Origin: Plotosus lineatus
Lineage: Eukaryota; Chordata; Actinopteri; Siluriformes; Plotosidae
Assembly (NCBI GenBank): GCA_024760905.1
Contig: CM045729.1
Coordinates: 76,710,050-76,774,049, forward strand
Direction of reading: 5' to 3'
Length of the DNA: 64,000 nt
Part shown: positions 27,574 through 38,802 of the stretch, piece after piece
How positions within the stretch are numbered: position 1 is the stretch's first letter
Layout of the letters: each line of letters opens with the position of its first letter
Notes under the pieces: model-generated
The model's database searches: none
The model's input: only the letters and a program-made list of their open reading frames with translations
What the model was told of the DNA's origin: nothing
Translations under genes and position numbers: made by a program

Positions 27574-29335
27574 GAAATTATAGGTTAATAAGCAGATGTG
27601 AATTCTTAAAGTGAGTGATATGCCCAGTATTATCAATATGATAAACGATAGAATGTAAATATGATGCAAATTATAAATATGTAACAGTTATTACCTCTTG
27701 TTTTGATTGAAAGTTGATATTTGTGAATTTTCTCTATTTCTATTTCTTTATTTCTCTTTGAATTTTGTAATTCAGTCTATAAAGTCTATAAAGTCGTCCC
27801 CTTCTTTTCTTTATTTTATTGTTTATTAATTTATACTATTTATGTATCTATTTATTTATTTACTTATATAATATATATGTATGTGTGTATGTTTGTATTT
27901 GTATCTATTTTTACACCCACTACTGATGGTACCTCAAGAGCCTGTAACAGTGAATTTCTCCATTGTGAGATTAATAAAGCTGTATCTTATCTGTATCTTA
28001 TCTTAATATTCCATTTTGATAAGGTGAATGGTAAAGGAAACATAAAGTACAGTCAAACAGTGTCGGTTGTGCAAGAATCGCTGAGTTCACAAGTGCCATC
28101 TGCCATGAGTCAGGGGTACTGTTTGCCTCACTGTTTGTTTCCCCCCTTTTTTTATGATTAATCTACACCCTAAACATGTTACATAAATACACTTTATACA
28201 TTATCCATATTATAAAATGGCAGAGCATATAGTCAGAGTGTTTTAAAGCATTTCACCTGTGATATGTGACAGTGACACCCTATTTGCATCACATAGCAGC
28301 ACAGTTCGTGAGGGATTCTACAATCCACTAAGTGGCACAGAAAAGCACCGCCTCACCGTCCATCCCCTCTCTGTATTGGAATGGAACATTTGGAAATGCT
28401 GCTATTCTTTATTTGAAGAAAAATGATTTTAATATTGCATATGAATGGTAAAAGTTTTTTTTTTTATAATACATTGCAGCTGACAAACATTAATATCTAT
28501 TATATTTTATGATTAACTTTTTTATTTTCTTTTCCTGAATGCACATCACTGATTTGCTCATTGTTAAAAGCCTTCAGCCTAAATTAAAACAGCAAGTGTC
28601 ATGGCACAAGGTGTCCAGTTCACAATGCAATCGATTCAAACTCATTTTCTCAGATGTTTTTTATTGCCTTTAGAAAAGGAAGAGCATACAATCAATCACA
28701 CAAAATATGTTCCGATTAAAAACCTCAGACCTTCACAAAAGAAGTTATTCAGGAACAAACATCTCGGAAAAATACAACCAGCCTCTAGCTCTGATTCGAT
28801 CCCTAAAGTTCTTTCACACGCCCATGACTGACTCCTAGACTCTTTGTGGTCCATCAAGGGCCCCCCCTTTATACCTTCAAGTTAATCGTCTTCTCAGTTC
28901 ACAGACATAATTTTTTTGCATTACACTTCCTGAGATTGGTTACGTTTCATGCCCATTCCACTCTGATTGGTCTATCATGACATAATTCTCAACTTGACTT
29001 TGTTCTGTTTCCTCATGACGTCATATGTGACACCATCAAGTTGTCCTTGAGGTGGATTGATGCTCTCCAATCACTTAGGATAAAAGTTTTACTTCTTTTC
29101 AAGGACTGACATTTTGTTCCAATGCTCAGAGTGGAGTGACTAACATAAAATAATCTTTCATTCACTTCAGTGTATAAAGTCCTCAAAATTGGCACATAAA
29201 TAATCCAATAATTAAATATTGTAGTAAATAATTCAATTGCACTTCTATCGGTATAATTATTAACAATTGTAATATTTTTAAAGTAAAGATAACTTCACTT
29301 TACAGTTGTCCGATCATGATGCCAGGATTACATTC
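27574..29335. other. Unique AT-rich stretch with one weak exon-like frame
   Basis: No element recognised. At 28674-28831 a pyrimidine-rich acceptor ('tttattgcctttag') opens a frame ending in TGA that reads EEHTINHTKYVPIKNLRP and onward. Composition is protein-like, but no polyadenylation signal or homologue is known to me, so it is not called. Confidence 0.35.
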
Positions 29336-29337
29336 AT

Positions 29338-29655
29338 CCATTCATTTTCTGTAACCGATTAATCCTAAGGGTCGCATGGAGGCTGGTGCCCATCTCAGTC
29401 AACTATGGGTGAGGGCAGAATACTCCCTGGACAGCTCGCCAGGCCATTGCAGGGCAGAAACACGCTGATGGCTATGCAGCTACTCTTGTCAAAAATGAAC
29501 CTCACACCATACACACATGGCCGGCCTTTGATTACCCAGTTAGTTGCACTGGTGCACTGCAGGGGGTGGTTAGTGACAACTCATTGAAAGTGGGGGTTGA
29601 ACCCCCAACCTTAACATCAGTGATCCAGCACCTTAAAATCAGGCCACCACTACCA
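29338..29655 (-). mobile_element. tRNA-headed SINE with L2-like tail
   Basis: The tail 'taatcctaagggtcgcatgg' and 'ctccctggacagctcgccag' leads to the body 'gctatgcagctactcttg' and head ('ggttgaacccccaacctta' reversed B-box). Nearly full length. Confidence 0.8.
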
Positions 29656-30147
29656 TCAGTATTACAGATGTCTTTAAATAACAAATATGATCACTCCTCC
29701 CAAAGCCTTTACAATTTCTGTATTTGTTTTCATATTGAAGCTGTTAATGTTAAATGATTAATTTGAGTGAAAGGGGAGTCCACTATTTATGTAAGATTTA
29801 TGGAGGACCATATATTACATTTCAGACCTGCAGACCACAGGCCTTCTTCAATTAATGTAGCCAAAACACACAGCACCCCTGATGAACTAATCTTCCTCCA
29901 CTTCACAAGTGAAACACAAGGGAATATATGTCTGTGCCAATTTACACTGTCTGCTTTTCTGTAGTGTGATTTTCAACATGCAAGTCTGAGGTGACAGTTC
30001 AGCCTCAAATCAGATGTTCTAAGAAATACTGAAGCATAATTTAATATAGCGTACATGTTACCTAGCAACAAGTTTAGTTATAACCTGTTCTATATTTCTA
30101 AAGAGAAATGACAATTTCCAAAATGTTTCTAAAACTAGACATGGACA
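29656..30147. other. Unique stretch, nothing certain
   Basis: An open frame at 29767-29964 follows an acceptor-like 'acatttcag' at 29824, but no donor or homologue is evident. Confidence 0.4.
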
Positions 30148-30149
30148 TG

Positions 30150-30150
<1 letters not shown>

Positions 30151-30201
<51 letters not shown>

Positions 30202-30216
30202 GTTATTATTATTATA

Positions 30217-30252
<36 letters not shown>

Positions 30253-30286
30253 GTTATTATTATTATTTTTATTATTATTATTATTT
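30151..30286. repeat. (ATT)n, about 136 bp, with a few changes
   Basis: Trinucleotide array; the poly-Tyr frame is an artefact. Confidence 0.97.
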
Positions 30287-30315
30287 AAATATCTTAAATT
30301 CTTATCTTATATATT

Positions 30316-31285
30316 GGAAAAAATATGGAGTCACCAGTCTCAAAGGATGTTCATTCAGTTGTTTAATTAAGCAGAAACAAAGCAGATCACATACACAACA
30401 TAAAACTAAAGTCATTTCAAATGGCAACTTTCTGGCTTTAAGAAAAACTAAAAGAAATCGAGAAAAAAATGTGGTAGTCAGTAACATCATTTATTTATTT
30501 TATTTATTTATTTTTTTATCAAGCAGAGGGAATAAATTATGGAATCACTCAATTTGGGGGGAAAAATATGGAATCACTCTCTTAGTTTCTATTCCCAAAA
30601 CTAACACCTGCATCAGATTAGATCTGCTCCTTAGTCTGCAGTTAAACAGGACTGATCACACCTTGGAGAGCTGTTGCACCAGGTGCCAAGTGGGCTGACA
30701 TGAATCAAGGCTCCAACGCGAGAGATGTCAATTAAAACAATGGAGAAGATTATCAAACTTCTTAAAGATGGTAAATAACCATGCAATGTTGCAAAATATG
30801 TTGATGCAGGCCATGACATTGACTTTTTGTGTCTTTCATCAAGGAATGTTTCCCCCCAGTGCGGCTAACTGGGTTATCAAAGGCGGGCCATGTCTGTCAC
30901 TGTCTATGGTGAGATGTTCATGTAAAAGAACCATTGCTGACTTTCGTAAAGAGTAGCTGCAAAGTCGTCAGCGTGTTTCTGTCCCTTGCTAAAAAGGGTT
31001 GTGACAGGAAGGGCATCCGACGTAAAAAACCTCTGCCAAATCAAACGTGCGAATCAGATGATTCGCTGTGGCGACTACTGAGTAAAAGGGGAAAAGCCGA
31101 AAGGAAGACAGACATCAAGGAATGTTTTGATAGTTTTTGCTCTATGGCAAAGATGCATCATCGTCTTGAAAAATTATTTCATCATCCCAAAACATCCTTT
31201 CAATTAATGGGAAAAGAAAAGTATCCAAAATTTCAACATAAACTTGTGCATTTATTGAAGATGTAATGACAGCCATCTCTCCACT
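30316..31285. mobile_element. Rearranged Tc1-type element with inverted interior and nested SINE
   Basis: The left part (30316-30810) reads on the plus strand from the element end ('ggagtcaccagtctcaaagg') through the leader and the transposase start (residues like SNAREMSI..MEKIIKLLKDG with a stop after). From about 30806 the sequence switches to the minus strand of the transposase C-terminal region: 31281-31128 reversed reads SGEMAVITSSINAQVYVEIL and DDEIIFQDDDAS. So the interior is inverted and much of the gene is missing. A 5'-truncated SINE lies at 30852-31112 inside the inverted part. The second end is not seen. Element identity rests on recalled fish Tc1-type sequences. Confidence 0.7.
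30837..31127 (+). mobile_element. 5'-truncated RTE-tailed SINE with 15-bp TSD
   Basis: The SINE body and tail at 30852-31112 lack the tRNA head and start at 'ccccccagtgcggctaac'. They are bounded by the perfect repeat 'catcaaggaatgttt' (30837-30851, 31113-31127). The tail ends 'aaaagccgaaaggaagacag'. Truncation at the 5' end shows target-primed insertion. It is nested in the Tc1-type remnant. Confidence 0.95.
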
Positions 31286-31780
31286 GCTTTTACCTGACAT
31301 GCATATATACATACATACACACGCACACAGTGAACAGCCAACCAATAAACAATAAATAAATAAAATAAAATAAAATAAAATAAAATAAAATAACTAAAAA
31401 GGCATATTCAAATATTTGATTACGGCATCATGACATTGTTTTAGCAAACTTAAATAATATCACAAGGTTTATTTCCTCAGTTGCAGTCATTTCATAAACC
31501 ACTCCACATGGTCTTTTCTAGCAAGTCCCTAAGATTTTCAATAGTGTGAAAAGCAGGAATCTTTGGTGCCAGCTCTTGTGTAAAAATGATTCTGCATGCT
31601 CCCTGAACCTCTCTTTCACTTTGTGAGTCCCCAATTTATACCTGTGGCTTCAGTGATGGAAAAAGTCATTGCTGTAAAATAATAGGAACTGAAGCAACAC
31701 TGTCATGGTGATCATGCGCCGTACTCAAGTCTCAAGGTGGTTAAACTGTGGGAAGTAGGGTGTCAGTATATAATGCATCT
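31286..31780. other. AT-rich stretch with (AAATA)n and an unknown repeat
   Basis: 'ctccctgaacctctctttca' with 'tgtgagtccccaa' at about 31598-31634 is nearly repeated at 63958-63993, suggesting an unnamed dispersed repeat. Confidence 0.4.
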
Positions 31781-31937
31781 ACTACAAGGTATTAATTCAT
31801 TTGCTGAAAGGATCACAGGGAGGGTGAAGCCTATCTCAGTCAACATTGGACAAATGCAGGGTACATCGTGGACAGCTCATCAAACCAGCACAGGAACAAC
31901 ACACACACACACAGCCATTCACAACTAGGGACAATTT

Positions 31938-32188
31938 CATTCATTCATTTTCTGAACCACTGAATCCTAATTAGGGTCACAGGGAGGCTGGCGACCATGG
32001 ACACCCTGGACAGCCCGCATCAGATACACGTTGATAGCTATGCAGTCTAATCTTGACAGATATCAGCTATGATTCTTTTACATGCCTCTAACTGGGGGAG
32101 GCAGTGACAACCCGTTGAGAGTGGGGCTCGAACCCCCGACCTTGGGATCATTGATCCAGCACCTTTACCATCAGGTCATCACTACACT
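31938..32188 (-). mobile_element. tRNA-headed SINE with L2-like tail, short
   Basis: The tail 'tgaatcctaattagggtcac' and body 'tatgcagtctaatcttgaca' are followed by the head region 'ggggctcgaacccccgacct'. The middle of the body is deleted. It is flanked by V-SINE-like pieces at 31795-31925 and 32195-32395. Confidence 0.75.
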
Positions 32189-32194
32189 GTAGGG

Positions 32195-32393
32195 ACAATT
32201 TGAAACAGACAATTAGCCTAATTTGCATGTCTTTGGAATGGAAGAGAAAAACAGAGTACCTGGAAGAAACCCTAATCTGCGTGAGGAACATATGGAAACC
32301 CCACACACCCCTGCTACACCTTGGATTTGAACTCAGGACCTTCTTACTGTGAGGCTGATGTACTAATCCTTATGTCACTGTGATGCAACTATT
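32195..32393 (-). mobile_element. V-SINE-like SINE, head and centre
   Basis: 'caattagcctaatttgcatg', 'ggaagaaaccctaatctg' and the head region 'ttggatttgaactcaggacc' are in reversed family order. The adjacent SINE at 31938-32188 appears inserted into or joined with it. Confidence 0.65.
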
Positions 32394-32394
32394 A

Positions 32395-32600
32395 TGGGTA
32401 GCTGTAGCCTAAAGGTTACCGAAGTGGCTTTGGGACTGAATGGTTGCTGGTTTGACTCCTGAACTAGAAGGGAAAACATGTTGTAGTGGGGGAGTGAGCT
32501 GCACTTTCTTTTCATCCACATTCATGGCTGCAGTGCCCTTCTGCAAGGCGCCTAACCCCCACCTGTTCTCCGTGTGCCCCAATATGTGTCGCAGATTACT
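32395..32600 (+). mobile_element. Third-type tRNA-derived SINE, copy 1
   Basis: The head 'gtagctgtagcctaaaggtt' has an A-box-like core and 'ctggtttgactcctga' a B-box. The body has 'gcccttctgcaaggcgccta' and 'cctgttctccgtgtgcccc'. I recall similar SINEs in many teleosts. It is distinct from the family carrying the 'gacatggc' body. Confidence 0.6.
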
Positions 32601-32798
32601 GTTCCGAGGATGTGTATTTATTTTGTATGAGTTAAATGCAGATGAAATTATTTCCCTTGCAGTATAAATACTGTATGTCAAATGTAAATCAAAATCAAGT
32701 GTCAAATTATTTCTAGTTAATAACTAATTACCAAAGGTGAACATCAAATAACATTTCACACTATAATGTTAATATAAATCTTTGTTTTATCACCTCAG

Positions 32799-32987
32799 AT
32801 GTCAAACAAACAGCCATTAGATTGTTTTACCGCCTATTGGATAGCAGTTGCAATTTGCTTCGAAAAAAGAACTAACCAATCAGGATCATACAGTTTAAAA
32901 GCTCAACTCGATTTTGCAGAGACTGTGCAAAATGACAAAGGCAAAAGTAGATTTGCCAATATGAAGAAAGCCATGCATTTTCTCCAA
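32799..32987 (+). CDS. Candidate internal coding exon of an unrecognised gene
   Basis: A good acceptor ('ctttgttttatcacctcag', AG 32797-32798) and a donor (gtaacc at 32988) bound exactly 189 bases, 63 codons, open in phase 0 at both ends. The encoded piece is well mixed and helix-like: it includes PLDCFTAYWIAVAICFEKR, then LKAQLDFAETVQNDKGKSRF and ANMKKAMHFLQ. It has no microsatellite or transposon character, and the DNA on each side is AT-rich and intron-like. The open frame continues 15 codons past the donor before a stop, which is compatible with read-through into an intron. I cannot name the protein. A chance frame is possible. Confidence 0.45.
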
Positions 32988-33165
32988 GTAACCAACATCT
33001 TATTTTTATTAGTTTTTCGGAAAGATAATTAAAACATTTGTCATAGCCTGTATTGATATGAAAGATGAGCAAATACATGCTGTCACGCTTTCAAAACACT
33101 GGACCTGAACACACACTTTTCAATACAGATCACATTCTGATTTTATTTCCCCATTCCACCCTGGA

Positions 33166-33242
<77 letters not shown>
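33166..33242. repeat. (ATT)n
   Basis: Trinucleotide array of about 77 bp. Confidence 0.97.
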
Positions 33243-33245
<3 letters not shown>

Positions 33246-33300
33246 CTGTATTAATCCCATAAGGAACATTGTTTCCTCTCATTGTAACCTGTACTAAATG

Positions 33301-33301
<1 letters not shown>

Positions 33302-33376
<75 letters not shown>
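33302..33376. repeat. (CA)n
   Basis: 75-bp dinucleotide array directly left of a SINE fragment. Confidence 0.97.
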
Positions 33377-33379
<3 letters not shown>

Positions 33380-33525
33380 TCGGAGCAGTGGACTGCCACA
33401 CACATTGGGGATACCCGGAGAGCACCCGGACACCCGGTTGTGGGGGTTAGGTGCCTTTCTCCAAGGTACTTCAGCCATTAATGTGGAAGAAAGGAAGGTA
33501 GAGCTCACTCCTCCACTGCCACACA
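33377..33525 (-). mobile_element. Third-type SINE, copy 2 (fragment)
   Basis: 'ggttaggtgcctttctccaa' and 'gtagagctcactcctccact' are the reverse of the body motifs seen at 32480-32570. The head is absent. Confidence 0.55.
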
Positions 33526-33957
33526 TTTTAATATATTTAATATATTTCTCATATTATGGTTAAATATAATGTGAGGCTTTTTGATATTGACATTTATTTT
33601 TAAGCTCTTTGCATTTCTGAAACAGTGCAGTGTACACTGACACAATAAAACCCATTTACATCTATAAATCCCATTTTCTTGAAATTTTATATATTAGCTT
33701 TGAAGAACTCTAGGCAGCCAAGATTCAATCATCTGTGATGTATCTGGCATTTGGAATGCATTTCTGGTTCATAAGACAAAAACAGCTCTTTTTTTAACCT
33801 CTGAATATGTGTGTATTGTACATATAAAGGGATTTGCTATATAATATATCAATGCTATTTACAAACACAAATGTTACATAATGTTTTACAAGTAGCTATT
33901 ATAGCGAGTATTGCTTTCAAGATGGGTAGATTTTAGAAAATCAACAAGTAAATAAAT

Positions 33958-34031
<74 letters not shown>

Positions 34032-34700
34032 TTTATTTTATTTATTTTTAAAATTTTTGTGAAAAAAAAAGTGAACTCAATGAAAGTCAGTGACAAATAC
34101 CACTGCTAAAACATGTGCAATGCAAGTACAGTCCTTCATCTGTTTCTAACTTTGATTTCATTGAGGTGACTTCCAATGGCAGCTTATGCAGCTCCCAATG
34201 GGAGAACATCACAATTGAGGTGATTACCAATGGAAGAAAGTCATGAGTGAAGCAACTTACAACTGCAGCGACCATCAATGAGACCAAATCATGAGTATGA
34301 TGACTACCAATAGCAGCGAATCCCTAGTGACACATTTATCAAAGGAAGAAAATGAGAAATGATGCAACTAGCTATGGAAGCAAGTAACACATAGTGGGAT
34401 TACCAGTGGAAGACTATGTACAACTAAAAGGCTTAGTGCCATAACCTGCAATGTCCATACATAAAAATGAGGTAGTATCATGTTCTGTCAATAAGTCTCT
34501 CGCCATGAGCAGAAAGTCACTCCAAGGTGTACAAGTGCAGATTTTTTGCAACAGAATTCCCAAATCATGTGATAATTATAACCTAATCTATTTATTGTGT
34601 TTTTCTCAAATTCACAAATTTGTGACTTAGCAGGTTATGGCACTGAGCACTTTGATTGTGGTGACTACCATTTGCAATAAATCATGAGTGAGGCAGCTAC
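33526..34700. other. Unique AT-rich stretch with (ATT)n at 33959-34029
   Basis: From about 34090 to 34700 the sequence shows loosely periodic phrases ('accaatggcagc', 'gtgaagcaactta', 'accaatggaagaaa', 'gtgaggcagctacc') about 60 bp apart. This suggests an old, degenerate minisatellite. No gene is seen. Confidence 0.45.
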
Positions 34701-34717
34701 CAATACATATATATATA

Positions 34718-34847
<130 letters not shown>

Positions 34848-34863
<16 letters not shown>

Positions 34864-35520
34864 TGGCTTCAGAGCATTGTATGCTTTGCCTTTATTTTTT
34901 ATTTTTTGAATATTAATCAAATTAATCTGGGGGAGGGGCAGTGGTGGTCTAGTGGTATAGGGCGCTGGATCGCTGATCCAAAGGTTGGGGGTTCGAGTCC
35001 CACTCTCCACAAGGTTGTCACTGTTCCCCCCCAGTGCGGCTAACTGGGTTATCAAAGGCGGGCCATGTCCCTCACTGTCTATAGTGAGAGGCATGTAAAA
35101 GAACCATTGCTGACTTTCGTAAAGAGCAGGCTGCAAAGTCGTCAGCGTGTTTCTGTCCCTTGCTAAAAAGGGTTATGACAGGAAGGGCATCCGACGTAAA
35201 AACCTCTGCCAAATCAAACGTGCGAATCAGATGATTTGCTGTGGCGACTCCCGAGTAAAAGGGGAAAAGCCGAAAGGAAGACACACGACAATCAAATTAA
35301 TCTGGGGGAAAGGTAAAAGGGGGAAAAATGGGGGAAAAGTTAAGGAAAGTGCAGCAAAACAGAACCGATTGTGCATACCCCCCCCCCACAAACACACACA
35401 CACACAAACCAAAACAAAACAAAACAAAAAAAAAAAAAAAACCTCCCATCAAAGCTACCGACATTTTTGTGAGGTCCGCATCTGAGTGTGTGCACGCGCA
35501 TCTGTGTCATGTGTGTATCC
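34848..35520 (-). mobile_element. Element Y copy interrupted by SINE
   Basis: The end-proximal part 'gtgcttcaattcatgtggct' and, after the SINE, 'aagttaaggaaagtgcagc' match the interior of element Y at 11529-11700 and, reversed, at 15199-15710. The far end is lost near (CA)n. Confidence 0.5.
34915..35309 (+). mobile_element. Full-length RTE-tailed SINE with 20-bp TSD
   Basis: The SINE spans 34935-35289 with head 'ggggcagtggtggtctagtg', B-box 'gggttcgagtcccac', body, and a tail with 'ggaagggcatccgacgtaaa' and 'ggggaaaagccgaaaggaag'. The flanks carry the perfect repeat 'aatcaaattaatctggggga' (34915-34934, 35290-35309). With the copy at 22363 it defines the complete element, about 355 bp. It is inserted in an element Y copy. 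Confidence 0.95.
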
Positions 35521-35632
35521 TCTTCTTCTCATTCAATACCATCTGTATGTGTGTGTCTTGATATTTTATTTAGATATTATGCATTTTTTTAATGTTTTAT
35601 TGTATTGTAATAATTTGTACCATTGAATGTGT

Positions 35633-38600
35633 CTTCTTCTTTTACTTTCGGCTGCTCCCTTCAGGGGTCGCCACAGCAAATCATCCGCCTCCACCTCACC
35701 CTGTCCTCCGCATCTTCTTTTCTGACTCCAACGACCTTCATGTCTTCCTTCACCACATCCATAAATCTCTTCTTCGGTCTTCCTCGAGGCCTTCTGCCTG
35801 GTAGTTCCAACCTCAGCATCCTACTGCCAATATACTCACTATCCCTCCTCTGTACATGTCCAAACCATCTCAATCTAGCCTCTCTGACTTTGTCTCCAAA
35901 ACATCTTACGTGGGCTGTCCCTCTGATATACTCATTTCTGATCCTATCCATCCTCGTTACTCCCAGGGAGAACCTCAACATTTTCATCTCCGCTACCTCC
36001 AGCTCTGCCTCCTGCCTTTTCCTCAGCGCCACTGTTTCTAAGCCATACAACATCGCTGGCCTCACCACCATCTTGTACACTTTTCCCTTCATTCTTGCTG
36101 ACACTCTCCTATCGCACATCACACCGGATACTTTTCTCCAACCATTCCAGCCTGCCTGCACACGCTTCTTCACCTCTTTTCCACACTCTCCATTGCTCTG
36201 GATTGTTGAGCCTAAGTACTTAAAATCCTCCACCTTCGTTATCTCTGCTCCCTGTAACATCACCGTTCCTCCTGGGTCCTTCTCATTCACACACATGTAT
36301 TCTGATTTTCTGAGGCTAACCTTCATTCCTCTCCTTTCCAGGGCATACCTCCACCTCTCTAGATTTTCCTCCACTTGTTCTCTGCTCTCACTACAGACCA
36401 CGATGTCATCTGCAAACATCATAGTCCATGGAGATTCTTGTCTCACCTCGTCTGTCAGCCTGTCCATCACCATAGCAAACAAGAAGGGGCTCAGAGCTGA
36501 CCCTTGATGCAGTCCCACCTCCACCTTGAATTAAATCGGTCACACCGACAGCCCACCTCACCACTGTCTTACATCTCTCATACATGTCCTGCACCACTCT
36601 AACATACTTCTCTGCCACTCCAGACTTCCTCATGCAATACCACAGTTCTTCTCTTGGCACCCTGTCATATGCTTTTTCCAGATCCACAAAGGCACAATGT
36701 AGCTCCCTCTGACCTTCTCTGTACTTCTCTATTAACATCCTCAAGGCAAACATTGCATCTGTGGTGCTCTTTCTTGGCATGAAACCAAACTGTTGTTCAC
36801 AAATGCTGACCTCTGCCCTTCGTCTAGCTTCCACTATTCTTTCCCATAACTTCATCGTATGGCTCATCAACTTTATCCCTCTGTAGTTGCTCCAACTCTG
36901 CACGTCTCCCTTGTTCTTAAAAATGGGCACCAGCACACTTCTCCTCCACTCCTCCGGCATCTGCTCACTCTCTAGTACCGTGTTGAATGTTCTTGTCAGA
37001 AAATCTACTGCTACCTCTCCTAGACACTTCCATACCTCCACAGGTATATCATCAGGACCAACTGCCTTTCCATTCTTCATCCTCTTCAATGCCCTTCTCA
37101 CTTCACCCTTACTGATCTTTGCTACATCCTGCTCCTCAATGGTTACCTCTTCTACTCTTTTTTCTCTCACATTTTCCTCATTCATCAGCTCTTCAAAGTA
37201 CTCTTAGTCAATAGAGTTCCCTCTCTGTCCTTTATCAATCTAACTTGCTGCATGTCCTTCCCATCTCTATTTCTCTGCTGTGCCAACCTGTATAGATCAT
37301 TTTCTCCCTCTTTACTATCCAACCTATCATACAAGTCATCATATGCCCTCTGTTTGGCCTTAGCCACTGCTACTTTCGCCTTACGCTGTGTCTCCCTGTA
37401 CTCCTGTTTACTCTCTTCGGTCCTCTCAATGTCCCACTTCTTCTTAGCTAACCTCTTCCTTTGTACACACTCCTGCACTTCCTCATTCCACCACCATGTC
37501 TCCTTATCTACTTTCCTTCCAGAGGACACACCAAGTACTCTCCTACCTGTGTCCCTGATCACATTTGCTGTGGTTGTCCAGTCATTTGGAAGCACTTCCT
37601 GGCCACCCAAAGCCTGTTTCAACTCCTCCTTGAAGACAACACGACACTCTTCCTTTTCAGCTTCAAGCACGTTGTCTTCTGCTCTGCCTTTGCCTTGTAC
37701 AGCTTTCTCACGATCAGAGTCATCCTGCACACCACCATCCTATGCTGTTTGGCAACACTCTCACCCACGATGACTTTGCAGTCACTGACTTCCTTCAAAT
37801 TACATCGCCTACACAAGATGTAGTCTACCTGTGTGCTCCTACCTCCGCTTTTATAAGTCACCCTATGCTCCTATTTCTTCTCGAAGAAAGTATTCACCAC
37901 AGCCATTTCCATCCTTTTTGCAAAATCTATCAACATCTGTCCTTCTGCGTTCCTGTCCTGGATACCAAACCTGCCCATCACTTCCTCGTCCCCTCTGTTT
38001 CCTGCACCAACATGTCCATTGAAGTCTGCACTAATGACCACTCTTTCACCTCTGGTGGTACTCTGCATCACTTCATCTAAATCACTCCAGAATCTCTCCT
38101 TCTCTTCTAGCTCACATCCTGCCTGTGGGGCATAAGCACTAACAATATTGAGCATTACACCTTCAATTTCTAACTTGAGACTCATCACTCTGTTTGACAC
38201 TCTTTTCACTTTTAGAACATTCCTGACAAACTCCTCCTTCAAGATGACTCCGACTCCATTTCTCTTCCCAGCCACACCGTGATAAAATAGCTTAAACCCT
38301 GCTCCTAAGCTTTTAGCTTTGCTACCTTTCCACCTGGTCTCCTGAACACACAGTATGTCCACCTTCCTCCTCTGCATCATGTCAACCAGCTCTCTACCTT
38401 TTCTGTGCACAGTTCCAACATTCAAAGTCCCCACTCTCAGTCCTAGACTCATGCCTTTCCTCTTCTCTCTCTGCCTACGGACACACCTCCCACCTCTCCT
38501 TCTTCGACGTCTTCGACCAACAGTAGTCCAATTTCCATCAGCACCCTGTTGATTGACAGCACTGATGGCGGTCGTTGTTAACCCGGGCCTCGACCGATCC

Positions 38601-38757
38601 GGTATGGAGGTAATACTTTTGATTTGCATTTTAAGTAATTGGCATTGGTTTTACGTCAGATGCCCTTCCTGACACAACCCTCTGCATTTCTCTGGGCTTG
38701 GGACCGGCATGAGGGGGAGAGACACTGGTTAGTGCCCCCCCACCTCATGGCTGCATT
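35633..38757 (-). mobile_element. LINE copy A4, near full length
   Basis: It reads right to left. The leader starts at 38757 ('aaaatgcagccatgaggtgg' reversed). Endonuclease lies at 38629-37871 (252 aa; [29 protein letters not shown]), followed by a nonsense codon at about 37871 and continuation to 37619 ([26 protein letters not shown]). The linker is 37730-37185 ([20 protein letters not shown]). RT lies at 37185-36406 (259 aa; [15 protein letters not shown]) and 36524-35661 (287 aa; [40 protein letters not shown]). A small deletion near 37195-37205 removes part of the linker before RT. The 3' end is a short CTT tract. Confidence 0.94.
35661..38629 (-). pseudogene. Endonuclease-reverse transcriptase of LINE A4
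   Basis: The polyprotein is about 990 residues long if its pieces are taken in order, typical of RTE-type elements with one main ORF. Catalytic endonuclease residues are visible: Glu in VQETRW, Asp and Asn in ADFNGH, and Asp/His in TQVDYI and KQHRMV. RT Asp pairs are in FADDI. Breaks are one nonsense codon (about 37871), a frame change (about 37700), a deletion (about 37200) and a frame change near 36530. With few lesions per copy this is a fairly recent insertion. Confidence 0.9.
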
Positions 38758-38802
38758 TTGTATTTACTGATATTATATACACAGGTAGGTAGGTAGTTGG
38801 TG
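38758..38802. other. Junction between head-to-head LINEs A4 and A5
   Basis: 45 bp of non-LINE sequence containing (AGGT)n separates the two 5' ends. A related 'ggtcggtaggtggtgg' follows the 3' end of A5 at 41597, so the AGGT sequence is likely the A5 target site. Confidence 0.6.

Noticed and set aside
29767..29964. Possible exon with acceptor at 29824
   Set aside because: No donor or polyadenylation signal matches the frame, and the peptide has no recognisable feature.
30151..30286. CRISPR-like or other interspaced array
   Set aside because: All regular repetition in the window is simple microsatellite or dispersed transposon copies. No spacers between conserved direct repeats are seen.
35623..36507. 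Long plus-strand open frame (294 aa) opposite LINE A4
   Set aside because: It is the antisense of the RT and C-terminal coding sequence of A4. Similar antisense frames occur on A5 (39595-40338, 40914-41642), A7 and A1. Composition (Ser/Leu/Phe-rich) and lack of motifs fit shadow frames.
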